DNA of 64,000 nucleotides, from positions 16,475 to 80,474 of the IMG/VR virus record IMGVR_UViG_3300031951_009873; one strand, 5' to 3'. The position numbers were made by a program, and so were the translations under genes. Numbering within the stretch: the first letter of the stretch is position 1; the number at the start of each line of letters is the position of its first letter. Of this stretch, positions 26,142 through 33,880 are shown piece after piece. The notes beneath the pieces were generated by a model that was not told the origin of the DNA, made no database searches, and worked only from the letters and a program-made list of their open reading frames with translations. The DNA is from a virus.

Positions 26142-26939
26142 ATGAAAACTATACTTTCTATTGGTTGTTCTTATGCTCTTGATTTAAATCAACACTATAA
26201 AAAAACTAGTACGCTTAGATTTTCATATGATGGTGCCTCGATAGAAACAATACTGGAAATGGTTAAGTATTTAGAAAGTACGGAAGAGCACTCAACTGAA
26301 AATTGGGTTGTGGGTATAACTCAAATAGGTAGATTGAATAAACAAATTCCAAAAGGATTAGAATGGCAATCTCCAACATTAATAAAACCTAGAAATTTAT
26401 TTTTCGACAAAGACCATAAATGGTGTTTTTTCTCGGAAGGACAAGAAGAAAAAGAAATGTCCTCTAATTTTTCATCAGAGTGGTGGAAAACCGAACATAT
26501 CTCACACGTTTCCAAGCCAATAGAAGAACACATTAGAAATTATCTGAATGCTATTGTTGAAATACAAAATATTTTGAAAGATAAAAAATTTGTAATGTTT
26601 TTGATGAATAATACATTAGATGGTTGGGTTTATAAAAAAGATGGTAGATTATCACATATATATTCTGAATATAAAGGTTTCGACATACCAGAATTTAATG
26701 ACACATTCACATTAGAAAAGATATGTCCCAGAGAGTGGTCTAATATAGATTTTAGTAAATTTTGTTTGTATGAACACATGCAAAGTAAGTTTGGTGGGCT
26801 TGATGAATACACTATACACAAGTATGGAGTAAATCATTTTGGTACGTATCAATCGGCGGATAAAAATGTATTTGGACAACATCCTATACACGAAGCACAA
26901 TGGAATTTTTTCAATGAGGTCATAAAACACAGATTATGA
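26142..26939 (+). CDS. SGNH/GDSL hydrolase-like protein (copy 8)
   Basis: 265 residues. Block I is ILSIGCSYALDLN; a Gly block is hard to see (FSYDGASIETI), and the C-terminal FGQHPIHEAQWNFFNE gives the His region. The most diverged of the small copies, so activity is less certain. ATGA overlap with the oxygenase gene downstream. Confidence 0.6.
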   Translation: MKTILSIGCSYALDLNQHYKKTSTLRFSYDGASIETILEMVKYLESTEEHSTENWVVGITQIGRLNKQIPKGLEWQSPTLIKPRNLFFDKDHKWCFFSEGQEEKEMSSNFSSEWWKTEHISHVSKPIEEHIRNYLNAIVEIQNILKDKKFVMFLMNNTLDGWVYKKDGRLSHIYSEYKGFDIPEFNDTFTLEKICPREWSNIDFSKFCLYEHMQSKFGGLDEYTIHKYGVNHFGTYQSADKNVFGQHPIHEAQWNFFNEVIKHRL

Positions 26940-27721
26940 TAAATAAAAAAACAGAATGGGATTTTAATAAATCCGAATATGGATTTGGCAGAACTAAAAT
27001 TGATAATTTCTTGGACGAAAACACCGTTCGGGCTTTATATGAAGAATGTGTAAACGCACCAAAGGGCGGATGGACTGTGTTTACTCGCGCGGGTTCTCGT
27101 ATGGAAGAGTTTAACGACTTGATTTCTTTACCGACCGCACACAGGATTACATATGATATTATGCACTCCGGTGAGTTCTTATATGAACTAGAACAAATGA
27201 CTGGTATCGTTGGATTACTACCAGACCCACATTTAGTTGGTTCGGGATATTCGATTATCAGAAATGGTAACACACTTGGGTGCCATTACGACTTTAACTG
27301 GAATGACCGTATCCGATTACATAGAAAATTGACATCATTGTTGTACATTACCCCAGACTGGCAAGACGAATGGGGTGGACATATTCAATATTATGATGAT
27401 AATATAGATGTTAATCCGAACGCAAAACTAATTGAATCGGTGGCACCAAGATTTAATAGATTTGTTATCAACGAGAATATTAAGCACGGACCATATCACA
27501 GAGTAAGTGCGGTAAATGCACCAGATGATATTGGTCGGTGTGCTATCAGGTTCTTCTATTATATCAGTACTTCTGATCCAGATAAAGACAATCCACCACA
27601 CAGAAGTACTTATAAATCCAACGAATATTCACATCACAAGCTATATGAAGAAGAAACTTGGGATGGGCATTTCGTAGGAAATGGCGGGGAAGACTACGGA
27701 TATAACCACACGAATAAATAA
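26936..27721 (+). CDS. 2-oxoglutarate/Fe(II) oxygenase (prolyl-4-hydroxylase-like)
   Basis: 261 residues. The double-stranded helix core has GCHYDFNWNDR (H117-x-D119 metal ligands), LLYITPDWQDEWGGHIQYYD, and HGPYHRVSAV (H188, third ligand), followed by RCAIRFFYY with a likely 2-oxoglutarate-binding Arg. All ligands are present, unlike the PhyH-like protein at 3391. It would hydroxylate a small molecule or sugar. The C-terminal tail is His/Asp rich. Confidence 0.8.
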   Translation: MINKKTEWDFNKSEYGFGRTKIDNFLDENTVRALYEECVNAPKGGWTVFTRAGSRMEEFNDLISLPTAHRITYDIMHSGEFLYELEQMTGIVGLLPDPHLVGSGYSIIRNGNTLGCHYDFNWNDRIRLHRKLTSLLYITPDWQDEWGGHIQYYDDNIDVNPNAKLIESVAPRFNRFVINENIKHGPYHRVSAVNAPDDIGRCAIRFFYYISTSDPDKDNPPHRSTYKSNEYSHHKLYEEETWDGHFVGNGGEDYGYNHTNK

Positions 27722-28368
27722 TGTATTGTGTTTTCCACTTACCGAGAACAGGCTCAAGATATTTACACAGTTTAATTAATAGTAGCTTGTCATATCTTGA
27801 CCCAAGACACATAGGTACACATTTAGAACCATTCAATCCTGAGTTCAACACTTTAAATGATATTGAACATAAGTTTGAAGAGTTCACTAATAACGAACCA
27901 CCGACAACCGTGAAAATGGTTATCAATCATTATCCGTGGTTAGCGGATAAATTCATACAGCACCAAAAATACACTACGATTTTTATAAAACCTTTAAATT
28001 ATAGAAAACGTTTATTGAAAGCACTGGTAGAAAAACATTTCAGAACATACAGTAACGGAACGAATAGAAAGGATGTAAGAGAGCCATTTGTGGGTAAATT
28101 AAAGTTTTCTGATGAATTAATAGAAGAACGTTTTTTTCATTACAAACTTCATATGGAATATGAAACACGATGCGACTATGTTTTTTATGATGAGTATTTA
28201 TTCACGCATACAACTGACGTATTAACTAAATTGAATTTACCATTAGTTACTACAAGATATAAACGGGTGGCACCATACTATTCAGATGAAGATATGCTAG
28301 AAAATATTGATGAGTTCAACAAACAATACGATAAACTTAGTGTAAAAATTTTTGGATATGTTGTATGA
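27721..28368 (+). CDS. Sulfotransferase-like protein
   Basis: 215 residues. FHLPRTGSRYLHSLI at the N-terminus resembles the PAPS 5'-phosphosulfate loop of sulfotransferases (P-x-x-G-S/T). TIFIKPLNYRKRLLKAL is where a 3'-phosphate-binding R...S motif would lie. A diverged paralogue is at 28963, sharing PFNP, KLKF, YKLHM/YKKHM and DDMLEDIDEFN-type endings. Close to an APS-kinase fusion gene, it could use PAPS to sulfate a glycan (inference). TAATG overlap with the upstream gene. Confidence 0.5.
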   Translation: MYCVFHLPRTGSRYLHSLINSSLSYLDPRHIGTHLEPFNPEFNTLNDIEHKFEEFTNNEPPTTVKMVINHYPWLADKFIQHQKYTTIFIKPLNYRKRLLKALVEKHFRTYSNGTNRKDVREPFVGKLKFSDELIEERFFHYKLHMEYETRCDYVFYDEYLFTHTTDVLTKLNLPLVTTRYKRVAPYYSDEDMLENIDEFNKQYDKLSVKIFGYVV

Positions 28369-28946
28369 TAACAAATGAATTGTTAAAAATAGAACGTATC
28401 AAACCTACTGATATGGTAGGTATAATGTTGTCTGGTGGAATGGATAGTGCATTATTATTATATCTACTAGCTAAAAATTTAACTAATCAAATAATTCCGT
28501 TCACTGTTCCAAAAACAGATGGTGCGAAACATTACGTCGTACCGATTGTTACGTGGGTAAATAATAAACTAAATAAAAACATACCAGAACCACAGTTGAT
28601 AGGAAATCCATCAGTATATCATTCTCAAATAATAAACCATTCTTTAAAGGAAATAGAAGAAATGTACGATGTTTTATACTTTGCAGGAAATTCATATCCA
28701 GAAAATATATTGCCTGGCGGACCCAATCGTACTAAAAGAACAAATTCCAAACATTTACAACCATTTTTTGAGTTATATAAAACAGATATCTTACGAGGAT
28801 ATATAACTTATGATATAATGGATTTAATATTACTAACTCATACGTGCACAGAATTAGAATATGGTAGATGTAATGTCTGTTGGCAATGCAAGGAAAGAGA
28901 ATGGGCCTTCAAAGAACTAGATATATTAGACAGAGGGATACAATGA
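28365..28946 (+). CDS. QueC-like PP-loop ATPase (copy 1)
   Basis: 193 residues. PP-loop VGIMLSGGMDSALLLYLL near the N-terminus binds ATP pyrophosphate. The C-terminal THTCTE...GRCNVCWQCKEREWAF supplies four Cys in the arrangement of the zinc site of QueC (7-cyano-7-deazaguanine synthase). The other enzymes for 7-deazaguanine are not in the window, so the acyl or nitrile substrate is open. Placed between two sulfotransferase-like paralogues; ATGA junction upstream. Confidence 0.68.
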   Translation: MITNELLKIERIKPTDMVGIMLSGGMDSALLLYLLAKNLTNQIIPFTVPKTDGAKHYVVPIVTWVNNKLNKNIPEPQLIGNPSVYHSQIINHSLKEIEEMYDVLYFAGNSYPENILPGGPNRTKRTNSKHLQPFFELYKTDILRGYITYDIMDLILLTHTCTELEYGRCNVCWQCKEREWAFKELDILDRGIQ

Positions 28947-28962
28947 TAATAGAGATATTAAT

Positions 28963-29598
28963 ATGTATTGTATAGTTGCATTACCTAAAACTGCTTCTAC
29001 ACTTACATGGCACATAATTGATGACGCACTGAAACGAAATAATTTAAACTGTGATTACGGAGATATAGAACCATTTAATCCATATAATAAAAATTATACA
29101 CCTAGATTAGAAAACCAAGAAATTATTTATCAACGTTTGTTGATTAGTAAACCGTTACCATTGATAAAATTATTAACTAACTATAACTACAATATATTTA
29201 ATTGGTTTAATAATTCACCGTATCAATTGATTTTTTTAAAACCAAAAAACATTAGAAAACAAATACTTGGTTCATTAATAGGCAACGTGACAAAAAATTA
29301 TTTTGGTATAAGAGAAGAACGATTGGAGTTGAAAGGTAAGTTAAAATTTGAAAGATATAAAATAGAACAAAAAGTGTTCGCATACAAAAAACATATGAGA
29401 CTAGAACGATTCTGTAAATACAGTTTTTACGATACAGAAATCATAACCAATCCAAATTATTTATTAGAAACTTTAAAGTTACACAAAACAGAAACAGTAT
29501 ATAATAATTACACACTACCAATTATCAGCGATGATGATATGTTAGAAGATATTGATGAGTTTAATAAACTATATGAGGAGTGTATTAATACATTATGA
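28963..29598 (+). CDS. Sulfotransferase-like protein, paralogue
   Basis: 211 residues, paralogue of 27721. The loop reads VALPKTASTLTWHII, closer to the classical P-K-x-x-S/T-x-x form. LIFLKPKNIRKQILGSLI and KGKLKFERYKIEQKVFAYKK align with the first copy, as does DDDMLEDIDEFNK near the end. Much more AT-rich than its partner. Sulfotransfer is inferred from loop and context. ATGA junction to the DUF2061 gene. Confidence 0.5.
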   Translation: MYCIVALPKTASTLTWHIIDDALKRNNLNCDYGDIEPFNPYNKNYTPRLENQEIIYQRLLISKPLPLIKLLTNYNYNIFNWFNNSPYQLIFLKPKNIRKQILGSLIGNVTKNYFGIREERLELKGKLKFERYKIEQKVFAYKKHMRLERFCKYSFYDTEIITNPNYLLETLKLHKTETVYNNYTLPIISDDDMLEDIDEFNKLYEECINTL

Positions 29599-29816
29599 CA
29601 GTTCATATAAAAAGACATATTGCAAAAGCAATTACATATAGAATAGTAGGTACCTTGACAACATTTATTATTTCGTATATATTTACGGGTAGTATATCTC
29701 TATCATCCGCGATAGGGGCCACAGAATTAATAGTCAAACCCGTCAATTATTTTTTACACGAACGGGCGTGGTATAAGTGGATTAAATTTGGTCTTACTAA
29801 TAAGAACGAGGAATAA
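29595..29816 (+). CDS. DUF2061 small membrane protein, second copy
   Basis: 73 residues, two hydrophobic segments, with KRHIAKAITYRIVGTLTTF and FLHERAWYKWIKFG, the DUF2061 landmarks. It lies directly between a sulfotransferase-like gene and the APS-kinase fusion, which fits the recalled association of DUF2061 with sulfate-activation operons. A role in sulfate or sulfonucleotide handling at the membrane is a guess. Confidence 0.75.
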   Translation: MTVHIKRHIAKAITYRIVGTLTTFIISYIFTGSISLSSAIGATELIVKPVNYFLHERAWYKWIKFGLTNKNEE

Positions 29817-29819
29817 TAT

Positions 29820-30584
29820 ATGAGAATTTTGGTTATGGGATTGCCTGGGTCTGGAAAGACTACATTATCTAAGGTATTGGCGGAAAAGTTAGATGCCGCT
29901 TACTTCAATGCAGACGAAGTACGGAAACAGTTCAACGATTGGGACTTTTCTGAAACTGGTCGTAAACGTCAAGCATATCGGATGCGGGAACTTTGTGATA
30001 TGTCAGAAACGTATCATACGGTGGCAGATTTTGTCTGTCCCACAGAAGAAACCCGTGAACTCTTCTTACCAGATTTTATTGTGTTTATGAATACAATAGA
30101 TGCTGGGAGATTTGAGGATACCAATAGAGTGTTTGAGGTACCCGAAAAGGTAAATGTATTGGTGAATGGATGGATAGACACAAATACACAAGCAGATATT
30201 ATCATTGAACAAATCAAGAAAGTGGACGTACATTTTGGTTGGCAGAATCCTACGGGACTGATGATTGGTCGGTTCCAACCATTCCACGATGGGCACTTGA
30301 AGTTATTTGAGACTATCTTGGAGAAGGAAGGTCAGGTACTTATTGCGGTCAGAGACACCTATAATACCGACGAAAAGAACCCATTCAATTATGTGGAGGT
30401 TATCGAAGGAATCCACAAGAAGCTGGAAAATAAGTACCGTGGAAAATACTATATAATGTCTGTCCCGAATATCACTGGGGTCTATTATGGTCGGGATGTG
30501 GGATATAAAGTCGAGAAAATCAATCTGGACCCACAAACTGAATCGATTTCTGCTACCCAAATTCGGAAGGAAATGGGGAAGTAA
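29820..30584 (+). CDS. APS kinase-like / HxGH nucleotidyltransferase fusion
   Basis: 254 residues in two halves. Residues 1-130: kinase with P-loop GLPGSGKT (7-14) and FNADEVRKQFN followed by a FSETGRKRQAYR segment, matching adenylylsulfate kinase (CysC), which makes PAPS. Residues 140-254: nucleotidyltransferase with GRFQPFHDGH (HDGH 156-159) and the second motif ISATQIR (243-249), like NMN adenylyltransferases. The second half may activate a nucleotide or sugar phosphate rather than sulfate. Together with two sulfotransferase-like genes this suggests a PAPS-supplied sulfation step. Well balanced base composition. Confidence 0.75.
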   Translation: MRILVMGLPGSGKTTLSKVLAEKLDAAYFNADEVRKQFNDWDFSETGRKRQAYRMRELCDMSETYHTVADFVCPTEETRELFLPDFIVFMNTIDAGRFEDTNRVFEVPEKVNVLVNGWIDTNTQADIIIEQIKKVDVHFGWQNPTGLMIGRFQPFHDGHLKLFETILEKEGQVLIAVRDTYNTDEKNPFNYVEVIEGIHKKLENKYRGKYYIMSVPNITGVYYGRDVGYKVEKINLDPQTESISATQIRKEMGK

Positions 30585-30586
30585 AC

Positions 30587-30595
30587 GATATTTAT
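30587..30595 (+). promoter_or_regulatory. GATATTTAT box
   Basis: GATATTTAT three bases after a stop codon and 5 bases before the next ATG. One of seven related boxes found in intergenic gaps of this window; this is the weakest case because of the short distance to the start codon. Confidence 0.25.
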
Positions 30596-30599
30596 TAGT

Positions 30600-31166
30600 A
30601 TGCAAGTAAATGTACCTGCGAATTGTGAAAGAATAAATGTTTTGTTTTCTGGAGGGGCAGATAGTTCACTATTGGCGTATCTGTTGATAAAGCAAAATAC
30701 TGATATACCGATAGTTCTTCATTTTATGAAACATAGGCTGGATTTTCAGAGTCCACACATGACTAACTGCCACAATTGGTTAGAACGACATTTTAATAAG
30801 AAAATTTTGTTAAATGGATGGGGAAAGACATTTATTAGACAAGCAGTTGAAATGATACTCATAGACTTTCCAGGATATGTGTATAGTGGGTGTAATAAGG
30901 TTCCTGAAAACGTATTTGTTCCAACGGTTATTATTCCGTACGATACCCCGCCGGTACGTGGTACTGAATATAATGAGTTTCATAAACGTCCGTTCATAGA
31001 AATGTTAAAGCCAGAGTTATATAAAATATACCAGAAAGAAAATATTTTAGATTTATTTAATCTATCTTTTTCTTGCGGGGCTCCTGTAAAAAATGAAGAT
31101 GGAGTAAATGTTCCGTGTGGGGGTTGTTTTTTCTGTATGGAACGCGTATGGGGAATGCAAAGTTAA
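30600..31166 (+). CDS. QueC-like PP-loop ATPase (copy 2)
   Basis: 188 residues. PP-loop INVLFSGGADSSLLAYLL and a C-terminal SFSCGAP...VPCGGCFFCMERVWGM with the four-Cys zinc arrangement, as in the copy at 28365 (identity between them is low). The middle part differs, suggesting a different substrate. Two such enzymes in one 3-kb stretch without other queuosine genes argue for a role in the island's pathway, for example amide or nitrile formation (inference). Confidence 0.68.
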   Translation: MQVNVPANCERINVLFSGGADSSLLAYLLIKQNTDIPIVLHFMKHRLDFQSPHMTNCHNWLERHFNKKILLNGWGKTFIRQAVEMILIDFPGYVYSGCNKVPENVFVPTVIIPYDTPPVRGTEYNEFHKRPFIEMLKPELYKIYQKENILDLFNLSFSCGAPVKNEDGVNVPCGGCFFCMERVWGMQS

Positions 31167-31189
31167 TTATACACTAGTTTGGAGATTTT

Positions 31190-32689
31190 ATGTCTGTATA
31201 TAATGTAGTTTACACCGGAGACACATCAAATCTTGTTACCAGTCTTACCTCCGCAGGTATCACTGTTAACAAAACATTTGAAGCTCTTAAGGTTTTAAAT
31301 GTTACCTCGGATAGTTCTGATTTTTCTCAATTTGCACAAATACTTGTAGTTGAGGAAGATATAGAAACCACGCCTGTGTTGGGTGCTTGGGCATTAAATA
31401 GAGTAAACAGTAAGATGTTACCTATGAGAAATGTATATACCCCAAGAAATTATGGCGATAACGTGGTTGTGTATGTTGTGGACTCCGGTATCGACTGGAC
31501 ACATCCAGAACTAACACATCTTACTCCAAACAATTTATATTCATATGATGAAAATTTCCAAGACATTATAGGTCACGGAACTGCTATTGCTAGTTTAGTT
31601 GCGGGAATGGTAGTGGGTGCATCTAAGTACGCCGTCTTAAAATCAGTAAAAATTCAAAGTGGAGTTCCCATACCAGTTAGTGATTTATTAACTGCGTTCA
31701 ATGTAATACTTACTGACCACAATGTAACTCCAACAGTTGTAAAAGTTGTAAACTGTTCGTGGTCAGTTGCAAAAAGTCAAATTCTTGATTTAAAAATTCA
31801 AGAATTGAAGGACGCGGGATTGGTAGTAGTTGCGTCGGCAGGTAATACTGTGTCAGATGCAAACTTACTGTCTCCTGTGGGATTAAACACCGTAATAGGT
31901 GTTGGTGCATGTGATGCATACGACAGAGTAATTAACTGGGGTCCAGCTGCAGGGTCAAACTGGGGGCCTGATGTAGATATTACTGCGCCAGGAATAGATG
32001 TAGAATATGCAAATGTTTCCGGTGGACTTATGTTGGGGTCAGGTACATCATTTGCGGCAGCTCTAGTTAGTGGATTAATCTGTCAATATATCTCCGCATA
32101 TCCAACAAAAACAGCAGCAGAAATACAAAGTGAATTCCTTGCCGCAGGTTTGCCGGATATGTTGTTTAGAAACGAAACAATATATGGTACTACCCCCAAT
32201 CTTTTAGCACAAGCTCTAGCACACGAAGAATTATTCACTTCACCGACACAAGTTTATTACAAAATACAACGTGGAACGGAATTGATTATTCCTATAACCG
32301 TGTTATCTCCTGCAGTAGCCGTACGTATCGATGATATTTTATTTGGTACACACGTACGAGATTGTTTACCGTGGGTGACTAGAAATAGTAATGGTGAGTT
32401 GGTAGTTTCACCACCAGCAGATTTGTTAGTTGGTGGGTATCGTATGTTTTTAGAAGCATTAGATGAAAACAATCAATCGTTAGAGATACGAGGAATTCGT
32501 TTTGGTGTGTACAATATAGACCCTAATGAAGTGGATTCAAGTGAACCAGATCAATATTATAGTCATCAAGAAGATGGTACAGTTGTAGTTCGTTTGGACG
32601 CATGTGTGTCTAGTTGTTTTGATACGTGTTCTGAAAGTTTCAAAGAAGGTCAATGTGCTTGTATTGGTGGTGGATGTAGTACTTTTTAA
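31190..32689 (+). CDS. Subtilisin-like serine protease (S8)
   Basis: 499 residues. Catalytic triad is complete: Asp98 in VVYVVDSGIDWTHPE, His129 in IGHGTAIASLVAG, Ser287 in GSGTSFAAALVSG; oxyanion Asn219 in ASAGNT. Residues 1-70 look like a short I9-type propeptide. After about 340 a beta-rich region follows, ending in a Cys-rich tail (CVSSCFDTC, then CACIGGGC). No signal peptide, so it is probably a virion-associated or assembly protease rather than a secreted one. It stands at the border between the island and the structural genes. Confidence 0.85.
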   Translation: MSVYNVVYTGDTSNLVTSLTSAGITVNKTFEALKVLNVTSDSSDFSQFAQILVVEEDIETTPVLGAWALNRVNSKMLPMRNVYTPRNYGDNVVVYVVDSGIDWTHPELTHLTPNNLYSYDENFQDIIGHGTAIASLVAGMVVGASKYAVLKSVKIQSGVPIPVSDLLTAFNVILTDHNVTPTVVKVVNCSWSVAKSQILDLKIQELKDAGLVVVASAGNTVSDANLLSPVGLNTVIGVGACDAYDRVINWGPAAGSNWGPDVDITAPGIDVEYANVSGGLMLGSGTSFAAALVSGLICQYISAYPTKTAAEIQSEFLAAGLPDMLFRNETIYGTTPNLLAQALAHEELFTSPTQVYYKIQRGTELIIPITVLSPAVAVRIDDILFGTHVRDCLPWVTRNSNGELVVSPPADLLVGGYRMFLEALDENNQSLEIRGIRFGVYNIDPNEVDSSEPDQYYSHQEDGTVVVRLDACVSSCFDTCSESFKEGQCACIGGGCSTF

Positions 32690-32715
32690 AATATGTATAA
32701 TATAACAGTTATTAT

Positions 32716-33141
32716 ATGATACGAGTGTATACCGGAGGAACATTTGATTTATTTCACTATGGTCATATGAACTTCCTCCGGCAGTGTTCTGAGTTAGGTG
32801 ATGAGGTGATAGTGGCATTAAACACTGACGAGTTCATAGAAAAATATAAAAATCAGAAACCTATACTGTCATACGCAGAACGTTATGAGAGTTTAATGGG
32901 TTGCAAATATGTCACTCGTATAGTAAAAAATTTGTCAAGTGAGGATAGTAAGCCCACCATCTTGTCAGTACAACCTGATATCATTGCAATTGGAGATGAT
33001 TGGAAACATAAAAACTATTATAAACAAATGATGTTTACTGAAGAATGGCTTCGAGAACATTACATTGAATTGGTGTATTTGCCATACACCTCTATTATTT
33101 CTACCACTATTTTGAAAGAACGTATTAGGTATGGAAAATAA
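32716..33141 (+). CDS. Glycerol-3-phosphate cytidylyltransferase-like protein
   Basis: 141 residues, the length of TagD. RVYTGGTFDLFHYGHMNFLR contains the HxGH motif (HYGH), IAIGDDWKHKNYY is the RxDW-type segment, and TSIISTTILKERI is the ISTTxIK motif. Enzymes of this type form CDP-glycerol or related CDP-activated polyols. Likely supplies an activated alditol for the surface product. A TATAAT-like sequence lies in the 26-base gap upstream but lacks a clear -35 box. Confidence 0.85.
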   Translation: MIRVYTGGTFDLFHYGHMNFLRQCSELGDEVIVALNTDEFIEKYKNQKPILSYAERYESLMGCKYVTRIVKNLSSEDSKPTILSVQPDIIAIGDDWKHKNYYKQMMFTEEWLREHYIELVYLPYTSIISTTILKERIRYGK

Positions 33142-33880
33142 AATTGCAGTTGTTATTCGTGGACAGTTCAGAACTTGGAATTTTTGTAAACATCAAACAT
33201 TTCACGTATTTGAATCTCGCTATCCAGAAGTTGACTGGTATTTTATGTCCTGGGAAGATAGTGTCACAGACTCACAATTAGAAACACTGCAAGAAGATTT
33301 CAAAGACAGAAATGCCACAATAAAAATACTTGTTCGTGATGAAACTGGAAATAATTCTTGGAATTCTCAACGTCGGTTAGGTTATGAATTACTAGGTAAA
33401 ATGGATGCCTACACACAAATATTTGAAATGCGCCCAGATGTTTATTTGGAGATATCTGACACTCAACAATTTCCAAGTAACAACACACAATGGTATGTTA
33501 CTGGCCTGAGAACTAGAGAAGAAGTGTGTAGGGAATCTGATAGATACATTCGACGAGTAAAGACCAGCATCAACGATTGGTTCTATGTGCAAAATCCTCT
33601 CATGTTCCAAAAATTCACTGAGTCATATACAGAGTCCATGAAATTGGAAGGACCACGGGCACAACTAGTTGATGTGGCTCTAGGAAACAACATAGAGATT
33701 ACTGACATCTCTGATGTAGTGACCCCATGGGTGCTTCGTCCCACATACACGCCCAACGCACTATTTGGTCATGAAAAATTATGGATGGGGATGGCCAGCA
33801 AAGAAAAAATAAAATTGTTGGAATCTTTGAATATTCAGATACAAGATTATAAAACTAATAACAGGTTTATTAGTATATGA
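33131..33880 (+). CDS. Putative glycosyltransferase-like protein
   Basis: 249 residues. IAVVIRGQFRTWNFCKH at the N-terminus, then WYFMSWEDSV, and AYTQIFEMRPDVYLEI with an R-x-D-like element. This layout recalls small GT-A-like proteins of phage and capsule loci, but no donor-binding DxD is obvious, so the call is tentative. Overlaps the cytidylyltransferase by 11 bases and the next SGNH gene by 4 (ATGA), so the three form one cassette. Confidence 0.4.
   Translation: MENKIAVVIRGQFRTWNFCKHQTFHVFESRYPEVDWYFMSWEDSVTDSQLETLQEDFKDRNATIKILVRDETGNNSWNSQRRLGYELLGKMDAYTQIFEMRPDVYLEISDTQQFPSNNTQWYVTGLRTREEVCRESDRYIRRVKTSINDWFYVQNPLMFQKFTESYTESMKLEGPRAQLVDVALGNNIEITDISDVVTPWVLRPTYTPNALFGHEKLWMGMASKEKIKLLESLNIQIQDYKTNNRFISI

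Noticed and set aside
28365-31166. A 7-deazaguanine DNA modification pathway
   Set aside because: Only QueC-like proteins are present; QueD, QueE, FolE and a transglycosylase are not seen in the window, so I do not claim it.
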